Source of the DNA: JBLHKW01 sp047618565
Lineage (GTDB): Bacteria; Planctomycetota; UBA1135; GCA-002686595
Direction of reading: 5' to 3'
Assembly (NCBI GenBank): GCA_047618565.1
Contig: JBLHKW010000038.1
Coordinates: 1-35,915, forward strand
DNA length: 35,915 nucleotides
Shown here: positions 26,149 through 33,706 of the stretch, in pieces
Numbering within the stretch: position 1 is the first letter of the stretch
How the letters are laid out: every line of letters begins with the position of its first letter
Translations under genes and position numbers: made by a program
Notes under the pieces: generated by a model
What the model saw: the letters and a program-made list of their open reading frames with translations, nothing else
Databases searched by the model: none
Told to the model about the DNA's origin: nothing

Positions 26149-26166
26149 TTGGCATCTCTGTTGCTT
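26149..26166 (+). promoter_or_regulatory. Candidate sigma-54 (-24/-12) promoter upstream of fliK
   Basis: TTGGCATCTCTGTTGCTT has the invariant GG (26151-26152) and GC (26163-26164) exactly 10 bases apart and matches the TGGCA and TTGCT cores of the RpoN consensus; the two bases after TGGCA deviate. Transcription would begin near 26175-26176, only 3-4 bases before the fliK ATG at 26179. A purine-rich AGGGAGAG (26168-26175) looks like a ribosome site but would then lie mostly upstream of the transcript. Confidence 0.6.
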
Positions 26167-26178
26167 CAGGGAGAGCGT

Positions 26179-27891
26179 ATGGAGACCTTGAATTTCCCAG
26201 TTAGTCTCCGTTCCTTGGATGTGTCTGGACGGTCGCTCGGCACGGAGCGGCTGTCCAGCGCGCCATCCGGGGTGGGTCCCGATCCCGTTGGCTTCGCCGA
26301 GACTCTGGACGCCGAGCTGGCGCCCGAGGCGGCAGCCCCCACGATGGACTCGCCGGATGGAGCGCGGACGGTCGGCGCCACCTCCTTATCGAAGGAGGGG
26401 CCGAGACCCGACGCTCCCGCTCCGATGCAGCCCGAGCAAACCGAAATGCTCACCTCACTTGAGGACCTCGGCCACGAGATGGTCAACACGGAGATGACCA
26501 CTCTTCAGGAGGCCAGCGCTGATAAAGCACCCGAGGACATGTCCATGTCCGAAGGGCAACTGGCGCCGACGTTAGAACAATTGACCTCGATAGTGGATGT
26601 AAACGCACCACAGCCGCATGGTGAGGCCGATCCGGACGCCGTACCCATGGATGCCGGACGGAATGCCGAGCCCTTGGCGCTCTCAGCCTTCCAAACAGCA
26701 CATCCTGCCCGTCCCATGGGGGTAGGTGGATCCTCGGATCACCTGCCGATGGACCCGCAGGTAGGAGTCGAAGTGGTCGTAGATAGCCCTCAAATGGACA
26801 TCGCCACCGACGCCAAGCCCATGCAGGCCAGCGAGGGCACCGTACTCGGAGAACCGCACACCGAACCCCTTGGTGATGGTAAATACCCCATGACATCCGA
26901 TGGAATGGGTAGTGACGCAGGGCATGGTGCGCAAGGCAGCACGTCGACCGGAATGGATGGGTTGGGAATTGAGCAGCAAGTGGGTAGCGAAGAGGTCTCA
27001 AACATACCCGACGTCGCCAGTAGCCCTGACTCAGTGACGAGGGCCTCCAACTACCTGCTAAACGACAGCGAGGGGCCAATCATCCCGACCCATGAGCCCA
27101 TGACCGATTCCGGGCTCGTCGAAGGCAAGCCCGGCGGGCCCGAGCAGGTCGTCGCGGCCGCCGCCGCTCCGGTTCCCAACCCGGCCCCTGCCACCAAACC
27201 GGTTTCGCAATCCGAGCCCGTGGATCCGGCCCAGCCACTGTCGCAGACGACAGATACCGGCGGTCTCTCGGAGCCGGGCAGCGAGGCCGCCAACAATGCC
27301 AGCGTCAGCGCTGACGAGCAGGCACCTACGGCCCCCATCGCTCGCGAGGGCTCAGCCCCGGAGATTCGCGCCGAACACTCACTGAACACCTCGACCAGCG
27401 CCGAGCGCGCCGCCGAGCCGAACCGAGCGGACGGGCCCACGGGCCCCGCGCTCACGGAAGGCCGCCCGAGCCCCGAGGCCATCGAGCGCGCCGAGCGCGT
27501 CCTCAGCCAGGTGCGTCTCCAGTTGCGGCCGGACATGCGCCAGGCAACGCTTGAGTTACGGCCGGCCTCGCTGGGACACATCAGGATTCAGCTGGAGGTC
27601 AAGGAGGGTGAGGTGACAGCGATCATCCGCGCCGACCGACCCGAGACCCTGTCCATACTCGAGCGCCACCTTCCGGAGCTGCGCTCGATGTTCCAGCAGT
27701 CCGGCGTCGATGTCGCCGACCTGGACCTTGGTCTGGGTACCGAGGCCGACGCGGAGGCCGAACCCGGCGATACACAGAACGGGCAACGTGGCAGCTCAAA
27801 CGACGCCGCGCCTGCCATGGAGATCGACCAGCCGCTGGAGTCCGCCCTCGCGACTCGCATCGGGGAACTTGGCGTGGACACCTACGCCTGA
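26179..27891 (+). CDS. fliK: Flagellar hook-length control protein FliK
   Basis: A 570-residue secreted ruler protein that sets hook length and switches export specificity by contacting FlhB. The C-terminal domain (about 435-520) matches the Flg_hook family: RLQLRPDMRQATLELRPASL, then LEVKEGEVTAIIRADR and a terminal LRSMFQQSGVDVADLDLGL. The long middle (about 60-420) is low-complexity, acidic, and rich in Pro, Met, Ser and Gly, as expected for a FliK ruler; seven Pro-Met dipeptides stand out between about residues 85 and 315. GC is visibly lower there than in the C-terminal domain. ATG 26179 is preferred over the TTG at 26149, which lies inside the promoter-like element. It heads fliK-flgD-flgE. 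Confidence 0.88.
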   Translation: METLNFPVSLRSLDVSGRSLGTERLSSAPSGVGPDPVGFAETLDAELAPEAAAPTMDSPDGARTVGATSLSKEGPRPDAPAPMQPEQTEMLTSLEDLGHEMVNTEMTTLQEASADKAPEDMSMSEGQLAPTLEQLTSIVDVNAPQPHGEADPDAVPMDAGRNAEPLALSAFQTAHPARPMGVGGSSDHLPMDPQVGVEVVVDSPQMDIATDAKPMQASEGTVLGEPHTEPLGDGKYPMTSDGMGSDAGHGAQGSTSTGMDGLGIEQQVGSEEVSNIPDVASSPDSVTRASNYLLNDSEGPIIPTHEPMTDSGLVEGKPGGPEQVVAAAAAPVPNPAPATKPVSQSEPVDPAQPLSQTTDTGGLSEPGSEAANNASVSADEQAPTAPIAREGSAPEIRAEHSLNTSTSAERAAEPNRADGPTGPALTEGRPSPEAIERAERVLSQVRLQLRPDMRQATLELRPASLGHIRIQLEVKEGEVTAIIRADRPETLSILERHLPELRSMFQQSGVDVADLDLGLGTEADAEAEPGDTQNGQRGSSNDAAPAMEIDQPLESALATRIGELGVDTYA

Positions 27892-27906
27892 ACGACAACG
27901 GAGAAA

Positions 27907-28404
27907 ATGATGATCGAAGGAATCAACGCCAATGACCCCGTCTTCGGAGCGAAGCAGGACGGTGAGAAGAAGGCGCTCGGCAAGGACGCGTTCATGTCCC
28001 TGCTCGTCGAGCAGCTCAAGAACCAGGACCCGCTCGCGCCGGCGAACAACGAAGCGTTCGTGGCGCAGCTGGCACAGTTCTCGTCCCTCGAGCAGATGCA
28101 AGAGGTGAACGACAACCTCATCGGGCTCGCGCTCCTGGAGCAAGGGAACGCGGTCATGGCACAGCTCACCGACAGTAGCGTGCTGATCGGCAAGGGCGTG
28201 CGCTTCGAGGACCCGGACAGTGGCGAGTTGATGCTCGGCGCCGTGGACTCGGTCAAGCTCGAGGATGGGCTCGCCGTGTTGCGCATCGATGGCAAGGACG
28301 TCCCGCTCACGAACGTTGTGGAAGTCACGGGTGAACTCGACGACGCGATTGAACAGCCGGAAACGACCACGGACGGGGACGACTCGGAAGATACCCAGGG
28401 TTAG
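27907..28404 (+). CDS. flgD: Flagellar hook capping protein FlgD (short form)
   Basis: A 165-residue scaffold protein that caps the growing hook and is itself exported. The N-terminal signature is clear: LGKDAFMSLLVEQLKNQDPL, then NNEAFVAQLAQFSSLEQMQE. A single small beta region follows (about 88-145: LIGKGVRFEDPDSGELMLGA and VKLEDGLAVLRIDGKDVPL). E. coli FlgD is 231 residues and has Tudor and FnIII lobes; here only the Tudor-like part fits, then an acidic Thr/Asp tail. Such short FlgD forms are known. It starts 15 bases after fliK with GGAGAAA upstream; Met1 and Met2 are both ATG. Confidence 0.92.
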   Translation: MMIEGINANDPVFGAKQDGEKKALGKDAFMSLLVEQLKNQDPLAPANNEAFVAQLAQFSSLEQMQEVNDNLIGLALLEQGNAVMAQLTDSSVLIGKGVRFEDPDSGELMLGAVDSVKLEDGLAVLRIDGKDVPLTNVVEVTGELDDAIEQPETTTDGDDSEDTQG

Positions 28405-28454
28405 TGAACACAATTTCAGCACCGTTTTAGACAGAGACAATAGGTACACAGATT

Positions 28455-30380
28455 ATGACCAGCGCCCTATCTTCGGCACTCAGTGGCATGAGCGTTCATC
28501 AGCAGATGATCGATGTCATCGGTAACAACCTGGCGAACACGAACACGCCTGGTTTCAAGTCATCGCGGGCGCTGTTTGCCTCCGCACTCGCCACCACGCT
28601 GCGTGGTGCGTCGTCACCCAATGGCGGTGTCGGCGGACGCAACCCCGTTCAGATCGGTCTGGGTGTGGTCTCTGCTTCGATCTCGCACAGTCTCGAGCAG
28701 GGCGCGCTTACCTCGACCGGACGATCGCTGGACCTGGCTCTCGAAGGCCGCGGCTTCTTCACCCTCTCTGATGGAGACCAACGCATGTACACACGCGTGG
28801 GCACGTTCGGTGTGGATGCCGATGGTCAGCTGGTCGACCAGCGCACGGGGCTGACGGTTCTGGACCCTCAGGGGCAGAGCGTGGAACTCGATGTGAACGC
28901 TCTCATTCCGCCCCAGGCGTCTGCCAATATATCGGTCGCCGGAAACCTCCCGGCTGTGGTCGGTGGGCCCCTGGCAGAGGTCGCAACGGGGTCGACAGCG
29001 CTGATGGATGGCATGCCGGGTGTGACGACCTCGTCGAGTACAGGGCCGTTCGCCGTGCCGGTGGGCGCGACGTTTGAGATGGAAGTTCTGGTCAACGGCA
29101 CGAACTCAATGACGGTGACCGTGACGGACGCGGATGCCGATGGATCCATTCCGGTAGCGGACGTGGTGACCGCCCTGGATGCCGTCGCAGGCATCTCCGC
29201 GGTGGCCGTCGGTGGCGCGGTGCAGGTCACCACGGACCGTACCGGTCCCTCAGCATCGGTGACGACCATCTCGGGCAGTCCGAATGACCTCAAGAGCCTG
29301 GTGGGATTCGCGGGCCTGACGTCCGGCACCGAGACCAACGTGTCCCTCACGACCCCCCTCAATGCGCTCTCCGGCAATCTGACGGCCTACACGCCCGGCG
29401 ACGTGATCGAGGTCACCGGGGTGGATACGGACGACACGCCGATCAACACCGTGTTCACGTACGGCACTGACGGCACGACGGTCGGTGACATGGTGACCTT
29501 CCTCGACAACCTGTACACCGACGCGGCGGTCAGCCTGACCTCGACCGGCCAGATTCAGATCGAAGCTCAGAGCGCGGGCGAGACGAACCTCTTGCTCGGG
29601 CTGACGGATGGTCCCGCAAACACGGGTGCATCGACCTGGGCCGCATACAGCCCGATCGTGACGACGGAGGGCACGGGTCCCGATCAGGTTGTCACGTCCG
29701 GCGAGGTCTTTGACTCCACGGGGGTCTCCCACACGCTGACCATGACATTTGAGCGGCAGGAGGATATGAGCTGGACCATGACAGCCTCTGTGCCGAGTAG
29801 CGAGGGCACTGTACTCACCCCACCGCTGGCCGGAATCCAGTTCAATGCTGACGGTTCTCCCGCGGGCCTGGGCCTTGCCGAGGGCAATGTCTCCATCCAG
29901 CTGAACGGCATGCTGGCGCCCCAGACGGTCGAGATTGACTTTGGATCGGACGGCGACTTCGAGGGCTTGACCCAGTTCGGTGGTCAGGCCACGGTCTTCG
30001 TCTCGGAGCAGGACGGCTATGCGGATGGCGCCCTGGCTGACGTCACCGTGAGTCAGACCGGGGTGATCGAAGGCACGTTTACCAACGGCCAGATCATCAA
30101 CCTCGGCGCCATCGGTATCGCCACCTTCAACAACCCGGATGGTTTGCTTGATGCCGGCGCGAACCTCTGGACCGAGACCGGAAACAGCGGTGTCGCGCGA
30201 CTTGGCGATGCGAGCGACCAGGTCTCCGGGTCGATCATCGGCGGCAATCTCGAGCTTTCGAACGTCGACACGGCCGAGCAGTTCGTGCGCATGATCGAGG
30301 CTCAGCGCGGATTCCAGGCCAACGCCAGGGTGATCAGCACCCAGGACGAGGTGCTGGCCGAGGTCGTGAACCTGATCTAG
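28455..30380 (+). CDS. flgE: Flagellar hook protein FlgE
   Basis: A 641-residue structural hook subunit. The N terminus (MTSALSSALSGMSVHQQMID, then GNNLANTNTPGFKSSRALF) and the C terminus (DTAEQFVRMIEAQRGFQANA, then RVISTQDEVLAEVVNLI) are the paired D0 helices of the FlgE/F/G family. The LEGRGFFTL block near residue 96 is the conserved D1 strand. The centre (about 150-540) is greatly expanded relative to Salmonella FlgE (402 residues) and contains two tandem units, about 205-275 and 312-377, of a similar strand-helix pattern resembling flagellin/hook IN motifs. Length and the C-terminal export of large D2-D3 domains favour FlgE over FlgF. It follows flgD by 50 bases. Confidence 0.9.
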   Translation: MTSALSSALSGMSVHQQMIDVIGNNLANTNTPGFKSSRALFASALATTLRGASSPNGGVGGRNPVQIGLGVVSASISHSLEQGALTSTGRSLDLALEGRGFFTLSDGDQRMYTRVGTFGVDADGQLVDQRTGLTVLDPQGQSVELDVNALIPPQASANISVAGNLPAVVGGPLAEVATGSTALMDGMPGVTTSSSTGPFAVPVGATFEMEVLVNGTNSMTVTVTDADADGSIPVADVVTALDAVAGISAVAVGGAVQVTTDRTGPSASVTTISGSPNDLKSLVGFAGLTSGTETNVSLTTPLNALSGNLTAYTPGDVIEVTGVDTDDTPINTVFTYGTDGTTVGDMVTFLDNLYTDAAVSLTSTGQIQIEAQSAGETNLLLGLTDGPANTGASTWAAYSPIVTTEGTGPDQVVTSGEVFDSTGVSHTLTMTFERQEDMSWTMTASVPSSEGTVLTPPLAGIQFNADGSPAGLGLAEGNVSIQLNGMLAPQTVEIDFGSDGDFEGLTQFGGQATVFVSEQDGYADGALADVTVSQTGVIEGTFTNGQIINLGAIGIATFNNPDGLLDAGANLWTETGNSGVARLGDASDQVSGSIIGGNLELSNVDTAEQFVRMIEAQRGFQANARVISTQDEVLAEVVNLI

Positions 30381-30500
30381 ATCGGGCTCGCCTGAGCCAT
30401 GGGGCGGCCGTCCTGGTTTCATCTGTGCACACGTGCGCACGGATGGGGCCGGGGCGGCCGCCCGACGTTTGGGGCGCATCGGTTTCCGGAAAGAGTTTCC

Positions 30501-30509
30501 GGGGGGGGG
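30501..30509 (+). repeat. Poly-G tract (nine G) in the flgF promoter region
   Basis: Nine consecutive G lie between the upstream TTTCC motifs (30481-30500) and the sigma-54-like promoter (30573-30590). Such tracts are prone to slippage, and a change in length would alter spacing of a bound activator to the promoter. Confidence 0.9.
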
Positions 30510-30572
30510 AACCGAAGGCCCAGGCCATCGGGAGGGATGTTGGTTTCCAGGCTCCCAGTGGCCGTCTCATGC

Positions 30573-30590
30573 TTGGCACCCACTTTGCTT
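30573..30590 (+). promoter_or_regulatory. Strong candidate sigma-54 promoter upstream of flgF
   Basis: TTGGCACCCACTTTGCTT matches the RpoN consensus TGGCACG-N4-TTGCW at all positions but one, with GG (30575-30576) and GC (30587-30588) exactly 10 bases apart. The 220-base gap between flgE and flgF is otherwise without a gene. The expected transcription start, about 12 bases after the GC, falls at 30599-30600, so the transcript would begin essentially at the flgF ATG (30601). Confidence 0.78.
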
Positions 30591-30600
30591 GGTCACCGGC

Positions 30601-31302
30601 ATGAACCTGGGTCTTTACAGCGGGGTCTCGTCGGTCCGTGCCAACGAGAGGCGAATGGAGGTGATCGCTTCCAATCTGGCGAACATCGATACGCCGGCCT
30701 TCAAGCGGCGCAGCTTGCGCTCCTTCTCCGTTGCCCTGGGCAACGCCAAGGGCGGGCCCCAACAGGTGGCCACCGCTCAGCGCACCGATTTCAGTCAGGG
30801 TCCGCTCGAGCGCACAGGAAACCCACTCGATCTGGCGCTCTTGGGCGATGGTTTCTTCGCCATCGAGGGGGACGAAGGAGAGGTCTACACGCGGCGTGGG
30901 ACATTCCTGACCGACGAAGCGGGCGGCCTTGTCACAGACGAGGGACGTCCGGTCGCATGGCGTGGCGCGCGCGGCGCGATCGACCCGGTTGGCTTGCCCG
31001 TGACGATCGATGCCTCTGGCACCGTACATCAGGGATCAGAGACGCTGGGCCAGATCAAGATCGTCAACTTCGTCAACCCGGAGCAGTTGCAGCCTGGCTC
31101 CGACGGCAACTACCACGCTCCGCCCCAGCTCGACCGAGGCGCGTCCGACGCCGAGGTGCACCAGTTCACGCAGGAACGATCGAACGTGTCGAGCATCACC
31201 GAGCTTGTCGCTCTGATCTCGACCCAGCGCAGCTTCGAGTCCGCCACCAAGCTGATGCAGATGCTCGACGAGTCCTATCGCCAGCTCATCAACAACCGCT
31301 AG
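30601..31302 (+). CDS. flgF: Flagellar basal-body rod protein FlgF
   Basis: A 233-residue proximal-rod subunit. The N-terminal D0 helix and Asn-rich turn (MNLGLYSGVSSVRANERRME, then ASNLANIDTPAFKRR) and the C-terminal helix (SITELVALISTQRSFESATK) are the FlgE/F/G family ends, and the LLGDGFFAIEGDEGEVYTRR block is the conserved D1 strand. The order flgF-flgG and the length support FlgF. The start is set at ATG 30601; the frame is open further upstream to 30433, but that stretch overlaps the sigma-54 element and has no family similarity. No ribosome site precedes the ATG, consistent with a leaderless transcript. It ends 21 bases before flgG. Confidence 0.88.
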   Translation: MNLGLYSGVSSVRANERRMEVIASNLANIDTPAFKRRSLRSFSVALGNAKGGPQQVATAQRTDFSQGPLERTGNPLDLALLGDGFFAIEGDEGEVYTRRGTFLTDEAGGLVTDEGRPVAWRGARGAIDPVGLPVTIDASGTVHQGSETLGQIKIVNFVNPEQLQPGSDGNYHAPPQLDRGASDAEVHQFTQERSNVSSITELVALISTQRSFESATKLMQMLDESYRQLINNR

Positions 31303-31323
31303 TCCCCTCAGGATCCCCCACTA

Positions 31324-32112
31324 ATGCTCCGAGCCCTGATGACGGCTGCTTCCGGCATGAAAGCCCAGCAGCTCCAACTCGATACGATCGCCAACAACAT
31401 CGCGAACGTGAACACGGAAGGCTTCAAGAAGAGTCGCCTGTCGTTCCGTTCGCTGTTGTACCAGACGATACGTGAGCCTGGTGGACCGACGTCGTCGACC
31501 CAGGTGCAGCCCACGGGTCTGCAGATTGGTAGTGGTGCTGAGGTGTCATCTGCCACCAAGGACTTCAAGCAGGGCGAGCTGTTGCAGACCGATGGCAAGC
31601 TCGACATGGCGATCCAGGGCGAGGGCTTCTTTCGCCTGCGCATGCCGACCGGTGATTTCCGCTACACGCGCAATGGAAGCTTCAGGCTCGACGCGAACGG
31701 CGTGATCGTCTCGACCGAGGGATATCCCCTCGAGGGCGCGCCCAGCATTCCGGTCGACGCCATCTCCATCGTGGTAGGCGAGGACGGGACCATCGCAACG
31801 ATGAACCGGGAAGATCAACTGCCCCAGCAACTGGGCCAGATTCAGCTCTATCGCTTCGCGAACCCGACCGGCCTGAAGGCCCAGGGCCGCACGATGTACT
31901 CCGAGAGTGGAAGTACAGGAGCTCCCCAGGCGCAGACTCCGGGCCAGGCTGGCGCCGGCCAGATCCTGCAGGGCTACACCGAGCGTTCGAACGTTCAGAC
32001 CGTCGACGAACTCGTCTCCCTGATCGTGGCGCAGCGCAACTACGAGGTGAACAGCCGCGCGATCAAGGCCAGCGACGAGATGTTGCAGCAAACCAACCAA
32101 CTGATCCGGTAG
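31324..32112 (+). CDS. flgG: Flagellar distal rod protein FlgG
   Basis: A 262-residue distal-rod subunit, close to the 260-residue family standard. The N terminus MLRALMTAASGMKAQQLQLD, IANNIANVNTEGFKKSRL, the DMAIQGEGFFRLRMPTGD block, RYTRNGSFRLDANG, and the C-terminal NVQTVDELVSLIVAQRNYEV and KASDEMLQQTNQLIR are nearly canonical. It follows flgF by 21 bases and precedes flgA by 6. Confidence 0.97.
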   Translation: MLRALMTAASGMKAQQLQLDTIANNIANVNTEGFKKSRLSFRSLLYQTIREPGGPTSSTQVQPTGLQIGSGAEVSSATKDFKQGELLQTDGKLDMAIQGEGFFRLRMPTGDFRYTRNGSFRLDANGVIVSTEGYPLEGAPSIPVDAISIVVGEDGTIATMNREDQLPQQLGQIQLYRFANPTGLKAQGRTMYSESGSTGAPQAQTPGQAGAGQILQGYTERSNVQTVDELVSLIVAQRNYEVNSRAIKASDEMLQQTNQLIR

Positions 32113-32118
32113 ACAGCG

Positions 32119-33051
32119 ATGATTACGACTCTCCTTCTGGCGCTTGCTGGCAACGTCACGATCAAGCTGCCCGCCGAGGCGCACGTCACGGGCGTCGAAT
32201 TCGTGCTGGGCGACATCGCTCAGGTCGAAAGCGGCGACCCGCTGGTTGCGGAACGCTTTCGCAGCCTGTCACTCGGGTACGCCCCGGCGCCCGGGTACAG
32301 CCGCGTGATCGAGGCGCAGGCCATGGCACGCGAGGCGCGTGCGAGCTTCCCGGGCCTCGAGATCGAGTTCCAGGGCGCCAGCGCCTGCCGCGTCTTCTCA
32401 CGGGTGCAGCACATCGAAGCGGCCGCAATACAGGCACTGGCAAAGGCCGAACTGGCGCAGATCTTCGGCGATCAGGATGCCGAGCTAGATCTGGTCGGGC
32501 AGCTGCTCGATCTGCAAGTTCCCCAGGGCAAGATGCCCGCCAAGCTGCAGGTGCACCTGCGCGACACCACGCCCCATGCGGGGTCCTGGAGCGTGCCTGT
32601 CGATGTCATCGTGGACGGCGCGAGCGTCCGCACCGTCTGGACATCATGGAATGTGAGTGTGTGGGAGCAACGCGAGGTGCTGGTGCGCGACATCGTGCGC
32701 GGAGCTGAGCTCGGCCCGCAGGACCTGGAGCAGCGCCGTACCAAGGTGCAGCACCAGCAGAACGAGGCTCCCATGGATCGGCGTGCCTTGCGCGGCGCGG
32801 TCGCTAAACGCGACATGCGAGCGGGCGAGGTCGTGCGACTGAACGATATCGAGCGCGCGCTGGTCATCCGGCGCGGCGACATGGTGCACCTCGAGGTTCA
32901 CAACGGAGCGATCACCGCGCGCGCGGCGGCGATCGCCCAGGAGGATGGGCGCATAGGTGACCGCGTGCGGATCGTCATGAGCAGTTCGCGCCAGGAGCTG
33001 ACGGCCATCGCCAGCTCCAAGGGTCGCGTCGAGATAAGGATGGGCAGCTGA
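32119..33051 (+). CDS. flgA: Flagellar P-ring chaperone FlgA
   Basis: A 310-residue protein that assists P-ring (FlgI) assembly in the periplasm. The C-terminal ~130 residues form an SAF-type domain: REVLVRDIVRGAELGPQDLE, LRGAVAKRDMRAGEVVRLND, and RRGDMVHLEVHNGAITARAA then QEDGRIGDRVRIV. The N-terminal part is longer and less conserved. The signal sequence is very short (MITTLLLALAG) and lacks the usual N-terminal Lys or Arg, so the true start or its export route is uncertain. The stop overlaps the flgH start by one base. Confidence 0.88.
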   Translation: MITTLLLALAGNVTIKLPAEAHVTGVEFVLGDIAQVESGDPLVAERFRSLSLGYAPAPGYSRVIEAQAMAREARASFPGLEIEFQGASACRVFSRVQHIEAAAIQALAKAELAQIFGDQDAELDLVGQLLDLQVPQGKMPAKLQVHLRDTTPHAGSWSVPVDVIVDGASVRTVWTSWNVSVWEQREVLVRDIVRGAELGPQDLEQRRTKVQHQQNEAPMDRRALRGAVAKRDMRAGEVVRLNDIERALVIRRGDMVHLEVHNGAITARAAAIAQEDGRIGDRVRIVMSSSRQELTAIASSKGRVEIRMGS

Positions 33052-33692
33052 TGACGAGCCTCACCATGCGCGCGAGCCAGGCCCTTCTGGTCCTGCTGGC
33101 GACCCTCGCCATGTCCCAGCCCGGACTCGCGCAGAAGCGCGCGGGATCGATCTACAACTCCGATCACGGACCGGTCGGCCTGGTCGGCAACAAGACAGCC
33201 CGCCGCATGGGTGACCTGATCACGGTCATCATCTCCGAGACCCAGGACCTCAAGAACGAGGAGCGCTCAGCGCTCTCGAAGAAGAGCGCTCTGGCGTACC
33301 AACTGCTGAACTTCGATCTCGCTCCGGACGCTTTCACGACCCTCCCGGCTTACGAGTCGAGCAAGGATGACAGCTTTCAGGGGACGGCCAACTACGAGAA
33401 GAAGGGCGCCTTCACGGCGCGCCTGTCTGCACTCGTGATCGACACCCTCCCGAACGGCAACCTTGTGATTCAAGGTCGACGCGAGATCCGCATCGACCAG
33501 GAGCTCAAGGTGATCGAGTTCAGCGGCCTGGTGCGTCGCTACGACATCCTTGCCGACAATACCATCCAGTCCGAACTGGTGGCCGAAGCACGCGTCTCCT
33601 ACTCCGGCGCCGGTCCGCTGACCAACACGACGAACCGCGTCGGACTGTCAGGCTGGCTGCATGACGCACTCGATTGGCTCTGGCCCTTCTGA
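33051..33692 (+). CDS. flgH: Flagellar L-ring protein FlgH (apparently non-lipidated)
   Basis: A 213-residue outer-membrane L-ring subunit. Diagnostic segments are GSIYNSD near the mature N terminus, RRMGDLITVIISETQDLKNE, FTARLSALVIDTLPNGNLVI, and IQGRREIRIDQELKVIEFSG followed by LVRRYDILADNTIQSELVAE, then the C-terminal WLHDALDWLWPF. A signal peptide ends near residue 28 (GLAQ). E. coli FlgH is a lipoprotein; here there is no Cys near the cleavage site or anywhere in the protein, so signal peptidase I processing is expected. Confidence 0.95.
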   Translation: MTSLTMRASQALLVLLATLAMSQPGLAQKRAGSIYNSDHGPVGLVGNKTARRMGDLITVIISETQDLKNEERSALSKKSALAYQLLNFDLAPDAFTTLPAYESSKDDSFQGTANYEKKGAFTARLSALVIDTLPNGNLVIQGRREIRIDQELKVIEFSGLVRRYDILADNTIQSELVAEARVSYSGAGPLTNTTNRVGLSGWLHDALDWLWPF

Positions 33693-33706
33693 TCGGACCC
33701 TCGAAC

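Noticed and set aside
30384..30400. Small hairpin GGCTC/GAGCC after flgE as a terminator
   Set aside because: Five-bp stem without a T-tract; likely chance in GC-rich DNA.
32324..32339. Another GG-N10-GC element (TGGCACG followed by GCGC) inside flgA
   Set aside because: The -12 half lacks the TTGC core, and the element lies inside a coding region with no gene start downstream.
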